Shown: positions 17,390-25,447, numbered from the stretch's first letter. The stretch is 32,927 bases of DNA from Actinomycetota bacterium (GCA_009702245.1 WLIL01000003.1:1-32927), one strand, 5' to 3'. Made by a program: numbers and translations. Notes: generated by a model from the sequence alone, not told the origin.

Positions 17390-18000
17390 GCCAAGATTTC
17401 CCGGCCATAGTTCCCTACGGGGCCAAGAGCAACGGCTTAACCGCCTTCGATTGGGCACACGCGTACTACGCGCCAGCGCCGATGGCGGGAGCGATGTTGT
17501 TAGAACTTTTTTCAGCAAAAATCCCCGCATACGCCATTACAACTGAAGACAACTCTCCTTACCGTGGCATTTCGCACGTAGCACCACTCACCGAGAGCAT
17601 CTTTGTTGAACGGAGCGAAAAACATCGCGCCATAGAAATCATGACCCACATCGAAAACAATCGCATCGAAGATGAATTTGCAGACATTGTCGGTGGCCTC
17701 AATCTCGACGCTCCAAATGGAATTGAAACTCCATCAGAAATTGATTTCATTCCAGAATTAGATGACCATTTCGTACCGCCAATTCCAGAGGCCAGACCCC
17801 AGGGAGACACCATCTCGCGCGCTGCCAAATTTGGCGTCGTAGGCGGTGCCGCGCTGATATTGATCTCACAAATCACCAGTTGGAATCTTGACGGCATGGC
17901 ATCTTGGATCGGCGCACTGGCATTGGCCTCAGGGGGCATCACCTTATGGGCGCGGATGATACCCACCGAAGAGAGTGGCGACGATGGAGCTGTGGTGTAG
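17386..18000 (+). CDS. Membrane protein of unknown function with N-terminal DUF2007-like segment
   Basis: A 204-residue protein I do not recognise with certainty. The N-terminal third (PAPMAGAMLLELFSAKIPAYAITTEDNSPYRGI...TESIFVERSEKHRAIEIM) has the pattern of DUF2007 'putative signal transducing' domains: a helix, a 'GIPA' strand, then V-E-x-A helix. A middle acidic, Pro-rich linker (about 95-140) leads to two membrane helices near the C terminus (about 150-165 and 172-190) and an acidic tail. It is coupled to the esterase by a 4 bp overlap and ends 6 bp before the convergent SRPBCC gene. It sits where Rv2183c-Rv2184c stand in M. tuberculosis. Function unknown. Confidence 0.75.
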   Translation: MSQDFPAIVPYGAKSNGLTAFDWAHAYYAPAPMAGAMLLELFSAKIPAYAITTEDNSPYRGISHVAPLTESIFVERSEKHRAIEIMTHIENNRIEDEFADIVGGLNLDAPNGIETPSEIDFIPELDDHFVPPIPEARPQGDTISRAAKFGVVGGAALILISQITSWNLDGMASWIGALALASGGITLWARMIPTEESGDDGAVV

Positions 18001-18006
18001 CGAAGA

Positions 18007-18444
18007 TTATTGCTCTTCGACGAACTTCTTTAACTGTTTGAGAGCGGAATCAACGACATCCTTTTCGGCTTTGCGCTTAATCATCGAGAGCATCGGCATA
18101 GAAAGATCTACGGTCAATCGATAAGAAACTTCCGCACCTTCAGGGTGTTCGCGGACTTCATAGGCCCCATCCATCGCCGTGAGCATCTTGGCATCCTCTA
18201 AGGACCAGCTGACCACATCTGGGCTGCCGCTCCAGTCATAAGCCAAGGAGACTGTGTCACGCATAGCGCCCGCGTCAATCGAGATGGTGACCCGCAGGGG
18301 GCGACCACTCTTGTCCGACTCGTCTATCTCAACGCGCTTGATTGCACTCGCCCAGGATGGGTAATTCTTGAGATCAGCCACTACCGCCATGACTTCAGCG
18401 GGGGTGGCTTCGATGATGATTGAGGACTCAGTTTGGTCGGCCAT
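18007..18444 (-). CDS. SRPBCC (START-like / polyketide cyclase-like) family protein
   Basis: A 145-residue protein with the SRPBCC lipid-binding pattern: SSIIIEATPAEVMAVVADLKNYPSWASAIKRVEI at the N terminus and the long C-terminal helix KRKAEKDVVDSALKQLKKFVEEQ. The family binds hydrophobic ligands in a helix-grip fold. It corresponds in place and strand to Rv2185c, next to the fadD15-type ligase. ATG 18444 is preferred over the track start at 18474 because TACCCT lies 7 nt upstream and homologous SRPBCC proteins start just before the first strand. The ligand is unknown; a role with acyl lipids is inferred from neighbours. Confidence 0.85.
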   Translation of the reverse strand: MADQTESSIIIEATPAEVMAVVADLKNYPSWASAIKRVEIDESDKSGRPLRVTISIDAGAMRDTVSLAYDWSGSPDVVSWSLEDAKMLTAMDGAYEVREHPEGAEVSYRLTVDLSMPMLSMIKRKAEKDVVDSALKQLKKFVEEQ

Positions 18445-18490
18445 GGAAAGAAGGGTACCGATTCCTCTCCCCAATGCGCATCTGGCACAC

Positions 18491-18496
18491 TAATGT
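18491..18496 (+). promoter_or_regulatory. Possible -10 hexamer TAATGT of fadD operon
   Basis: TAATGT would give a transcript starting near 18503 with a leader of about 40 nt carrying the Shine-Dalgarno at 18531-18536. This is the only unit head besides thiO that appears to have a normal leader. Confidence 0.35.
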
Positions 18497-18530
18497 GGCG
18501 CTCACAAGGTGGATTCCGACGACCCGACCA

Positions 18531-18536
18531 GGAGAG
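18531..18536 (+). promoter_or_regulatory. Shine-Dalgarno GGAGAG of fadD
   Basis: GGAGAG lies 7 nt before GTG 18544 and decides that start over the track start at 18433, which would also overlap the SRPBCC gene on the other strand. Confidence 0.6.
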
Positions 18537-18543
18537 TAAATTC

Positions 18544-20337
18544 GTGCACGAGATCTCAGCTCCCGCCCTTCTTCAGTTGCCCACTTCTGGAAACCTTACA
18601 GACCTCATCGCCACCAGAGCGGTCAATGAGCCGGCCAGAATCCTTTTCAACCGAGCCTCCGGCGCTGGCTGGGAGGCCGTTTCTGCAACGCAATTTGAGT
18701 CAGAGGTCAGAGCTATCGCTAAGGGATTGATCAGCGCCGGTGTGCAACCAGGAGATCGCGTAGCGATCATGTCTCGCACAAGTTTCACCTGGTCTCTACT
18801 TGATTTTTCTATTTGGTTTGCCGGAGCCGCCGTTGTGCCCATTTACGAAACTTCTTCTGCGGAGCAAGTCGATTGGATACTTAACGATTCAGGCGCAGTA
18901 GCGCTCTTTGTTGAATCTTCCGAGCATTTAGCACTGGCGAATTCAGTGAAGCCTGCAACTCTTAAGAATCTCTGGTGTATTGATTCCGGAGATGTCGCCA
19001 TCGTGAAGAATCTCGGAGCGAGCGTGAGCGATGCCGCAGTTGCCGCTGCGCGCGCCACCCTCCAACTCGATTCACTTGCCACCTTGATCTACACATCTGG
19101 AACGACGGGGAAGCCAAAAGGATGCGAACTGACACACGCAAACTTTTTCGCTGAAGTGCAAAATGTTACGGAAGCCACCGCCGACCTTTTCTTCCGACCT
19201 GATGCATCAACTCTCCTCTTCATTCCCCTTGCCCACGTATTTGGCCGCATGATTGGCGTGGGATCGGCCTACTCAGGGCTCACCCTCGCGCACTGCTCTG
19301 ACGCAGTGAAGGATCTCCCGCGAGACCTCGCCTCATTCAAGCCACGCTTTCTACTGACCGTGCCACGCGTCTTTGAAAAGGTGTACAACGGGGCCGAAGC
19401 GCGAGCAGAAGCTGGAGGCAAAGGCGATATTTTTCGGAAGGCAGCTGCTGTGGCGGTCGAATATAGCGAAGGTATTTCAACTGGAAAGATTTCACTCGGA
19501 GTGAAAGTCAAACACGCGATATTCGATAAACTTGTGTACTCAAAGATCCGAGCAGGGCTTGGCGGAAACGTCACTCATGCAATCTCCGGTGGCGCCCCGC
19601 TCGGGGCCCGCCTTGGACACTTCTACCGCGGAATCGGCGTCACTGTTCTCGAGGGCTATGGACTTACCGAAACCACCGCTGGCGCCACTTTGAATACCAC
19701 CAGAGATATTCGTGTGGGATCTGTAGGACGCCCCATCCCGGGCACTGCAATCCGTATCGCCGAAGATGGTGAAGTTCTCATCAAAGGACCTATCGTCTTT
19801 CGCGGTTATTGGAAGAATCCAGAAGCCACGAAAGAAACTTTCACCGAAGACGGCTGGTTTAAGAGCGGCGACTTGGGCCGACTCGATGATGACGGCTTTC
19901 TTTACATCGTGGGACGCAAAAAGGAAATCATCGTCACTGCCGCTGGAAAGAATGTGGCCCCAGCGGTTCTCGAAGATCGCCTACGGGCTCACCCTCTCGT
20001 GAGCCAATGTGTCGTGGTGGGCGATGCCAAACCATTTATTGGAGCTTTGATCACGATAGATCAGGACGCTCTTGCAGTTTGGGCTAGTGCACAAGGCAAG
20101 AGCGGAGCAACTTTAGAAACTCTTCGGACAGATCCTGCACTCGTTTTAGCCGTCCAGGGAGCTGTTGACGAAGCCAACAAGGCCGTTAGTAAAGCCGAAG
20201 CAATTCGAAAATTCTCAATCTTGCCGGTGGACCTCACGATCGAATCGGGACACCTCACGCCCAAGATGAGTATTAAACGCAGCGTTGTTGTACAAGATTT
20301 TGCCGCAGAGATTGAAGCCATCTATTCAGGAGAGTAA
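18544..20337 (+). CDS. Long-chain fatty-acid--CoA ligase (FadD15-type, AMP-forming)
   Basis: This 597-residue ANL-superfamily enzyme activates fatty acids to acyl-CoA through an acyl-AMP. P-loop motif: TLIYTSGTTGKPKGCELTH (about residues 178-196). A5 motif: EGYGLTETTAG (about 368-378). Hinge and A8/A10 region: FKSGDLGRLDDDGFLYIVGRKKEIIVTAAGKNVAP (about 438-473). The C-terminal lid ends with GHLTPKMSIKRSVV, carrying the catalytic Lys. Length and features match the FACL family that includes FadD15 (Rv2187), which occupies this locus in M. tuberculosis. The stop is 3 bp before the histidine kinase start, so the two-component pair is transcribed with it. Confidence 0.93.
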   Translation: MHEISAPALLQLPTSGNLTDLIATRAVNEPARILFNRASGAGWEAVSATQFESEVRAIAKGLISAGVQPGDRVAIMSRTSFTWSLLDFSIWFAGAAVVPIYETSSAEQVDWILNDSGAVALFVESSEHLALANSVKPATLKNLWCIDSGDVAIVKNLGASVSDAAVAAARATLQLDSLATLIYTSGTTGKPKGCELTHANFFAEVQNVTEATADLFFRPDASTLLFIPLAHVFGRMIGVGSAYSGLTLAHCSDAVKDLPRDLASFKPRFLLTVPRVFEKVYNGAEARAEAGGKGDIFRKAAAVAVEYSEGISTGKISLGVKVKHAIFDKLVYSKIRAGLGGNVTHAISGGAPLGARLGHFYRGIGVTVLEGYGLTETTAGATLNTTRDIRVGSVGRPIPGTAIRIAEDGEVLIKGPIVFRGYWKNPEATKETFTEDGWFKSGDLGRLDDDGFLYIVGRKKEIIVTAAGKNVAPAVLEDRLRAHPLVSQCVVVGDAKPFIGALITIDQDALAVWASAQGKSGATLETLRTDPALVLAVQGAVDEANKAVSKAEAIRKFSILPVDLTIESGHLTPKMSIKRSVVVQDFAAEIEAIYSGE

Positions 20338-20340
20338 GCA

Positions 20341-20946
20341 ATGGAGCAAGACATCCTGGCTGAGCGTGCTCGTATCGCGCGCGAAATCCATGATGGAATT
20401 GCCCAGCAGATTGCCGCCCTTGGCTACGAACTCGACGCTCTCTCCACTCACCCGGGTGTAAATCCGTTAGCCCGTGTCGAGACTCGCCGAATTCGTACTC
20501 ACCTATCCGCGACGCTTGTGGACTTGCGGGAGCGGATGCACCACCTCACTCAAGATCCAATTACCCTACGAAGCGAAATCGAATCACTCTTCGCGCAATT
20601 GAACATCCTTACTCACCTCGACATTGACGAGGAGCAATTGCCCGATGGCACAGGCTGGCAGGTGCACGCGATCATCCACGAAGCTGTCAGGAACATCGCA
20701 CAACACTCCCAAGCTAAGGAGGCATGGTGCCAATACTCTGCTTCTCCACAACGAGTTCAAATTTCCATTGAAGATAACGGCGTTGGGATATCCAACGAAA
20801 AGGAAGTTGAACGCAGAGGCATCTCCGGAATGAAGGAGCGCGCCACATTGCTCGGCGCAAAATTTCAGATCGGAAAACGGTTGGGAGGAGAGCCTGGTTG
20901 TCGAGTCACACTTTCCTTCGCAAGAGACTCCCCGAGCAATCAATGA
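20341..20946 (+). CDS. Minimal NarL-type sensor histidine kinase without sensor domain
   Basis: A 201-residue soluble histidine kinase. The protein begins almost directly with the HisKA_3 dimerisation helix ERARIAREIHDGIAQQIAALGYELD, with His17 as the phosphoacceptor. A HATPase_c domain follows: VHAIIHEAVRNIAQHSQA (N box), IEDNGVGI (G1) and GISGMKERATLLGAKF (G2). Typical family members have N-terminal membrane, GAF or PAS sensor regions that are absent here. The signal must therefore come from a partner, from the C-terminal domain, or from the level of expression. It has GGAGAG before its ATG and overlaps the response regulator by 4 bp, its obvious partner. Confidence 0.92.
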   Translation: MEQDILAERARIAREIHDGIAQQIAALGYELDALSTHPGVNPLARVETRRIRTHLSATLVDLRERMHHLTQDPITLRSEIESLFAQLNILTHLDIDEEQLPDGTGWQVHAIIHEAVRNIAQHSQAKEAWCQYSASPQRVQISIEDNGVGISNEKEVERRGISGMKERATLLGAKFQIGKRLGGEPGCRVTLSFARDSPSNQ

Positions 20947-21563
20947 TGGCAACGACAGTTCTCCTTGTAGATGACCATGAACTGATCCGCGCCGGCCTGC
21001 GAAATGGCCTCCAATCAACAGGTGATATCGACGTGATTGGAGAAGCAGCAAGTGGCGCCGAAGCAATGGCAGTAGCCACGCGCATGCGCCCTGATGTAAT
21101 CATCTTAGATATTCAACTTCCTGACATCTCCGGCTTAGAACTTATTCCTAAGATTCGAAAGGAGATACCAGATGTTGCCTTTCTCATGCTCACCATGTAT
21201 CCAGAGAGCGAATATTTGTTTCAGGCACTTGAGTCCGGAGCAAGCGCATTCTTAGGTAAAGAGAGCAGCATTCTGGAAATAGCTAGCACCATAAGATCTA
21301 TCGCAGTGAATCCACGATCGTTTACTTCCCCGCTTCTCTCCCACTCTCTCAAAGAGCGAGACCATGAGCTTCTAACACAGCAAGAGCGACGCATTCTCTC
21401 TCTTCTAGTTGAAGGATGCACGATCAAAGAGATCAGCGAGCTACTCTTCATTGCACAGTCGACCACCAAGACTCATATCAATCACACCTACGCAAAAATG
21501 AAGGTGAAGAATCGAGCGCAGGCAGTTGCGTCTGCGTTGCGCTTGGGGCTAGTCGCTCCGTAG
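20943..21563 (+). CDS. LuxR/NarL-family response regulator
   Basis: A 206-residue response regulator. The receiver has DD at residues 10-11, phosphoacceptor Asp56 in DVIILDIQLPDISGLEL, Thr in LMLTMYPE and Lys in FLGKES, so it is complete. The C-terminal LuxR helix-turn-helix is LTQQERRILSLLVEGCTIKEISELLFIAQSTTKTHINHTYAKMKVKNRAQAVASALRLGLV. The start at ATG 20943 overlaps the kinase TGA (ATGATG). The earlier ATG in the track (20898) lies inside the kinase gene and is not needed. Targets unknown; co-transcription with fadD hints at lipid or envelope control. Confidence 0.95.
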   Translation: MMATTVLLVDDHELIRAGLRNGLQSTGDIDVIGEAASGAEAMAVATRMRPDVIILDIQLPDISGLELIPKIRKEIPDVAFLMLTMYPESEYLFQALESGASAFLGKESSILEIASTIRSIAVNPRSFTSPLLSHSLKERDHELLTQQERRILSLLVEGCTIKEISELLFIAQSTTKTHINHTYAKMKVKNRAQAVASALRLGLVAP

Positions 21564-21569
21564 TAACGT
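21564..21569 (+). promoter_or_regulatory. Putative -10 hexamer TAACGT of the GT-C-like membrane protein
   Basis: TAACGT-GCCCAT-GTG, 6 nt before GTG 21576, immediately after the response regulator stop. Confidence 0.5.
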
Positions 21570-21575
21570 GCCCAT

Positions 21576-22964
21576 GTGAAGTTTTTAGAGCGCCCGAGAA
21601 ATCGAACAATCCTCCTCACTGTGTGGATAGCCAGTTCCACTATTTACATAAATCGACGCGGTGTGAGCGATCTGGACTCCTGGTGGCACACACTGATAGG
21701 AGACCAAATACGACACGGGGTGCCCTTTTCCCAACTGGGAGATTCCTGGAGTCTTTATCATGACGATCAATTTTGGCGGACTTCGCAATGGCTCACCGAA
21801 CTCCTCTTCTCATATTTACACTCACTCTCCGGATGGCACGGTCTGATTATTTATCGAAATCTCCTCGGGCTCACAGTATTGATTTGGTTGAGTCGTGAGA
21901 TTCTTCGGGGACGAAGATTTCTTCTAGCTTTTCCGCTACTCATACTCACCACGTTCATGGTGGCGCCCTTAGTGCAAGAGCGGCCTGCACTCGTGGGGCT
22001 ACTCTTCACGCTCGCCCTCGGGCGCAGCGCCGCCATTATCTTGGAAAATCACGCCTTATCGCGGAGTCACTGGTGGTGGGTACCAGCCACTGCTCTCTGG
22101 GCTAACCTCCACGGTTCATGGGTCCTCGCCCCTGCCGCGTTAGCTTTTACCGCTCTCGCACTCATCATCTCGGCGGCTTCGAGAAATTCTCGCATGCGGG
22201 TGCCATGGCAACTATTTTTTCTTTCCGCAGGCACCCTGGTCGCCGGGTGCCTCACACCACTTGGTTTCAGGGGAATTCTGCTGCCTTTCCAGATGGCCGA
22301 TCGGGCGTCGGCCTTTATAGTGGAGTGGCACCGTACTCGACTCATTGATGGGCTCACTGCTCCCTTCGCACTACTTCTACTCCTGGTGATCGTGATGCTG
22401 ATCAAACGTCGCACAAGAACAGATCTTGATCTACTCTTTCTTGTCCTGCTCTGGACAATTTTTGCATCCCTTGCTTTTCGAAATCTAGGCTCTGCATTTC
22501 TTATCATTTTGCCGCTTGTGCTGCGGAGATTCTTCCCCGCCGCCTCTCCACAGCTTTCAAAGATTCATTGGTCAATTCCCGCAACGCTCGCCGTAGTAGC
22601 GGTACTTGTGGTCAATCCCCTCTCTGCAGCCTCCAACCAATCCATTGGCAAGTACCTATTAACCACTGGCTCCGAGTACCGCATATTAAATGGCTACAAC
22701 GCGAGCGGACCACTTCTCGCTTTTGGTGGTGAACATATTTCACTCATGGTTGATGGTCGGGCGGATCGCTATCCGAAAGAGTGGATGGCGGAGTATCTTC
22801 GTGCCGCCCGAGATGGCGTTGGAGTGGAGCGCTACATCGACGAATACAAGATAAATGCCGCAGTCATCGAAAAGGCTTCTATGGCAGCACATGTATTTCG
22901 CTACCGGTTGGAGTGGAGGGAAGCATTAACCGAAGAAAAATACATACTTTTCATTAGACCTTAG
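21576..22964 (+). CDS. Polytopic membrane protein, GT-C glycosyltransferase-like
   Basis: A 462-residue protein with about ten membrane helices and a short C-terminal soluble part. After the first helix comes a loop with VSDLDSWWHTLIGDQIRHGVPFSQLGDSWS and then WRTSQWLTELLFSYLHSLSGWHGLIIYR. This acidic, Trp/His-rich first loop and its spacing resemble GT-C-fold lipid-linked glycosyltransferases, where a loop Asp is catalytic, and the uncharacterised DLWWHLR-type bacterial membrane proteins. The C-terminal part (GSEYRILNGYNASGPLLAFGGEHISLMVDGRADRYPKEW) is typical of the same uncharacterised group. A role in decorating lipids or cell-wall polymers beside pimB is inference. It converges on pimB with a shared TTAG. 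Confidence 0.75.
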   Translation: MKFLERPRNRTILLTVWIASSTIYINRRGVSDLDSWWHTLIGDQIRHGVPFSQLGDSWSLYHDDQFWRTSQWLTELLFSYLHSLSGWHGLIIYRNLLGLTVLIWLSREILRGRRFLLAFPLLILTTFMVAPLVQERPALVGLLFTLALGRSAAIILENHALSRSHWWWVPATALWANLHGSWVLAPAALAFTALALIISAASRNSRMRVPWQLFFLSAGTLVAGCLTPLGFRGILLPFQMADRASAFIVEWHRTRLIDGLTAPFALLLLLVIVMLIKRRTRTDLDLLFLVLLWTIFASLAFRNLGSAFLIILPLVLRRFFPAASPQLSKIHWSIPATLAVVAVLVVNPLSAASNQSIGKYLLTTGSEYRILNGYNASGPLLAFGGEHISLMVDGRADRYPKEWMAEYLRAARDGVGVERYIDEYKINAAVIEKASMAAHVFRYRLEWREALTEEKYILFIRP

Positions 22965-24106
22965 AGATCACCAGCGAGAAGTGCTTGATGCCGCTCAGCG
23001 ATTTGATCCCATCTCCACTTATCTTCCACCCACGCACGGCCACGAGCGCCCATGCGCGCGCGTAGAGCAGGGTCCTGCAGCAACTGGATCGCCCTAGTAG
23101 AAATATCGATGACCGAATTCCCATCTACGACAAACCCAGTCTCACCCTCGAGCACCGCGTCGGGAGCTCCTCCCGAATCCCCCGCAATAACTGGCAACCC
23201 ACACGCACTTGCCTCCAAGTACACAATCCCTAAACCTTCCACTTCTAGACCCCCGAGACGATTGCGAGAAGGCATGGCAAAGAGATCGCCTACGGAGAGA
23301 TAGCGCGGCAGGTCTTCCCAGGAGACGCGGCCAGCGAAGAAGACATCGTCTGTGAGGTGAAGTTCGGCAGCTCGTTTTTCAAAATCGCCACGAAGTGGTC
23401 CTTCACCACAAATCAAGAGTGCAGCTCGAGGAAGAGCCTTGTGAATCAGCGGGAGCGCATCAATTAACCGATCTTGACCTTTTCGATGAACCAACCGCCC
23501 TACGACGACGATAACCGGACGATCACCGATCCCTAGGCGTTCTCTCAAATCGGTGGCATCAATTCCAGGATGAAAATGTTTCTCGTCTACGCCGGGGGTG
23601 AGTTGGCGCATGGCAGAGACCGCGCGATCAGAGAGCGCATCCGCAATTCGCGAACGCGTGTACTCGCCTAGATAAGTCACCGTGTCAACGCTCTCCCCGA
23701 TTCGGCGAAGGAGTTGGCGACTCCCAGGAGTCTTTGCCCACCAGAGCTCGTGCCCATGAGTGGTAGCAACTGACCTCACAATTCCGGCACGTTTGAGTGC
23801 GGGCGCCATCAAACCCAGAGGCGCAGCAGCGCCAAACCACACTTGGGTGCATCCATAGTTCTTCGCAGTTGCCACCACACGTTTAGTTACATTCCTTGTG
23901 GGCACCAACATCTTCATCGGATCGCGCACGACTGCGATGTCGTAATCCCGAAGCAAGCGCTCATCATATTCAGTAGCGCCTTCTTGATCACTTGTGTGAA
24001 CCACGACGCTTCCTCGCGGCAAGCGCTCAACTAGTGCGTTAACGAAGGATTCGATACCGCCGGCACGAGGGCCAAAATCATTTGTGACAACTAAAGTGGG
24101 GCGCAT
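22961..24106 (-). CDS. pimB: GT4 glycosyltransferase, PimB-like (phosphatidylinositol mannoside mannosyltransferase)
   Basis: A 381-residue GT-B fold glycosyltransferase of family GT4. The N-terminal half opens with LVVTNDFGPRAGGIESFVNALVERL. The C-terminal nucleotide-sugar half has VIVVVGRLVHRKGQDRLIDALP and the EX7E motif EGLGIVYLEASACGLPVIAGDSGGAPDAV. Its place and strand match PimB' (Rv2188c), which adds the second mannose to PIM1 from GDP-mannose. Donor and acceptor are inferred from synteny and general similarity. The track start at 24130 overlaps the upstream gene; ATG 24106, 4 bp after the NlpC/P60 stop, starts just before the first strand and is preferred. Confidence 0.85.
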   Translation of the reverse strand: MRPTLVVTNDFGPRAGGIESFVNALVERLPRGSVVVHTSDQEGATEYDERLLRDYDIAVVRDPMKMLVPTRNVTKRVVATAKNYGCTQVWFGAAAPLGLMAPALKRAGIVRSVATTHGHELWWAKTPGSRQLLRRIGESVDTVTYLGEYTRSRIADALSDRAVSAMRQLTPGVDEKHFHPGIDATDLRERLGIGDRPVIVVVGRLVHRKGQDRLIDALPLIHKALPRAALLICGEGPLRGDFEKRAAELHLTDDVFFAGRVSWEDLPRYLSVGDLFAMPSRNRLGGLEVEGLGIVYLEASACGLPVIAGDSGGAPDAVLEGETGFVVDGNSVIDISTRAIQLLQDPALRARMGARGRAWVEDKWRWDQIAERHQALLAGDL

Positions 24107-24110
24107 TCGA

Positions 24111-25130
24111 TTAGAGACGGACCCCGCCACGGAATGGCATGGTAGAAATACGAGAGACCTGGACTCGCTTGCCCGGACGTGGTGCGTGCACCATCAAACC
24201 GTTCCCCAAGTAGATGCCCACGTGACTAATTCGGTTGTAAAAGAAGACCAAGTCTCCAGGTTTGAGGGAGCCTCGAGAGATTCTTTTTCCGTATCCAAAC
24301 TGCGCAGACGAAGAATGTGGCAGCGAAATTCCTGTCTGCGAAAAGGCAACCATGGTAAGACCAGAGCAATCCCACTGCCTGGTACCCGAAGCGCCAAAGA
24401 CATAACGGTCGCCTATCTGTTTCAGTGCATATCTCAAAGCAATACCGCCACGCCCAGAAACTTTATTTGCTAGCTTCGCCGAGGCGAGTGATTTCTTATG
24501 CGATGACGCGTCCTCCGCCGCTTGCTTTTTCAACAACTTCGCCCGCTCATCACTCTTTAATGATGAGAGGAGTCCCTCGGCCTTGCGTAACTTCGCCTGC
24601 GCTGCAGCTGCCTCAGCGCTGAATTCCTTCTGGGTCGCTTGGATTTGTTTTAACTGGTCTTTCACCAAGAGCGAGGTCTGTTGCAAGCGCTGAGCTGCTG
24701 TGGAGTATCGTCGAAGTTCGATACTTTGAGTGCGCGTTAACACCTCAAGTGAACCCGCACTCGCTAAATATGCGGCTGGATCTTTTGCAAAGAGTAATTG
24801 CATTCCCTGGCCCATGCCGCCATCCATATATGCCTGAAGAGCGATCTTGCCAAGGCTCTTCTTCAACACATCTACATTCTCGCGCTGAGTGGCTTGCTGG
24901 CCTTTGACACCAGAGAGTTTTTGTTGCAATTTTGCAAGTTTCACTTTCGCTTCGTTTGCGTATTCAGCAGCGTCACCAGCTTCGTCCTGCAGTTGAGCAA
25001 CTTGCCTGGCCACCGCGGTAATGGAGGAAGGCGTCGCGAACGCACCGTCTGGCAGGCTGAACGTAAGCGCACAGATGGCCACGATCGCAGACCTAGAGGT
25101 CTGACGCCGGCTCATTCGAGGACCTGCCAT
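24111..25130 (-). CDS. Secreted NlpC/P60 peptidoglycan endopeptidase (Rv2190c-like)
   Basis: A 339-residue exported hydrolase. The N terminus RRQTSRSAIVAICALTFSLPDGAFATP is a signal peptide. Residues about 35-220 form a long Ala/Lys/Gln-rich coiled coil (QLQDEAGDAAEYANEAKVKLAKLQQKL and others). The C-terminal NlpC/P60 domain (about 228-339) has catalytic Cys in WDCSGLTMVAFSQTG, His in ISHVGIYLGNG and third residue in MVHAPRPG. It should cut the D-Glu-diaminopimelate bond of stem peptides outside the cell. It matches Rv2190c/RipC-type proteins by architecture and place. Coiled-coil hydrolases of this type are often activated by FtsEX-like partners. Start 25130 is supported by TAGCCT 6 nt upstream. 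Confidence 0.93.
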   Translation of the reverse strand: MAGPRMSRRQTSRSAIVAICALTFSLPDGAFATPSSITAVARQVAQLQDEAGDAAEYANEAKVKLAKLQQKLSGVKGQQATQRENVDVLKKSLGKIALQAYMDGGMGQGMQLLFAKDPAAYLASAGSLEVLTRTQSIELRRYSTAAQRLQQTSLLVKDQLKQIQATQKEFSAEAAAAQAKLRKAEGLLSSLKSDERAKLLKKQAAEDASSHKKSLASAKLANKVSGRGGIALRYALKQIGDRYVFGASGTRQWDCSGLTMVAFSQTGISLPHSSSAQFGYGKRISRGSLKPGDLVFFYNRISHVGIYLGNGLMVHAPRPGKRVQVSRISTMPFRGGVRL

Positions 25131-25136
25131 TTAGGC

Positions 25137-25142
25137 AGGCTA
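25137..25142 (-). promoter_or_regulatory. Putative -10 hexamer TAGCCT of NlpC/P60-pimB
   Basis: Minus-strand TAGCCT-GCCTAA-ATG. With the transcript starting at ATG 25130 there is no leader, so the c-di-AMP (ydaO) riboswitch often found before actinobacterial NlpC/P60 genes is absent. Confidence 0.55.
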
Positions 25143-25213
25143 ACCACCCACTTCACCTCACATCAACTTTTCACCCCGCCAATAGCCGAGGTTTACGCTC
25201 AAAGGACCAAAAA

Positions 25214-25435
25214 TTAGCCGGTTGCGCTTAGATGTTTCGAAGGCGGCACCAGACCAGATTCCACCAGGACCTCAACTGCCGCCAGGTGCTCCGGGCTGGG
25301 TATGGGCAGAGTGCCAGTTGTCCCGGGTGTGCGCGAAACTCCGGTGATGGATAAGAGGTGGGTCACTACACACTCAGAACATTCGTGTGCCCGACCCAGA
25401 GCGGGGATGACGCAGGTATCGCAATCGATGATCAT
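25214..25435 (-). CDS. Small conserved-looking Cys-motif protein of unknown function
   Basis: A 73-residue protein beginning MIIDCDTCVIP and continuing with AHECSECVVTHLL, giving two CxxC-like pairs, then a Pro/Ser-rich stretch and a C-terminal helix AAVEVLVESGLVPP. The pattern DCDTC...C..CVVT.LL followed by VL...GLVP resembles a short protein I have seen in many actinobacterial genomes, annotated only as hypothetical. The four cysteines could bind Zn2+ or an iron-sulfur cluster. TAGGCT lies 6 nt before its ATG, good evidence that the ORF is real. It lies between the PC-synthase-like gene and NlpC/P60. Confidence 0.8.
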   Translation of the reverse strand: MIIDCDTCVIPALGRAHECSECVVTHLLSITGVSRTPGTTGTLPIPSPEHLAAVEVLVESGLVPPSKHLSATG

Positions 25436-25441
25436 GGGTTC

Positions 25442-25447
25442 AGCCTA
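25442..25447 (-). promoter_or_regulatory. Putative -10 hexamer TAGGCT of the small Cys protein
   Basis: Minus-strand TAGGCT-GAACCC-ATG, 6 nt before the start at 25435. Confidence 0.58.

Noticed and set aside
20584-21066. 160-residue minus-strand ORF over the histidine kinase and response regulator
   Set aside because: The plus strand encodes clear HATPase and receiver motifs here.
22067-22507. 146-residue minus-strand ORF inside the GT-C-like gene
   Set aside because: Its Arg/Ser-rich composition mirrors the hydrophobic codons on the plus strand; no independent support.
25131-25213. Possible c-di-AMP (ydaO) riboswitch or tRNA before the NlpC/P60 gene
   Set aside because: Only about 80 bp, no conserved riboswitch core or tRNA T-loop, and a leaderless promoter hexamer sits 6 nt before the ATG.
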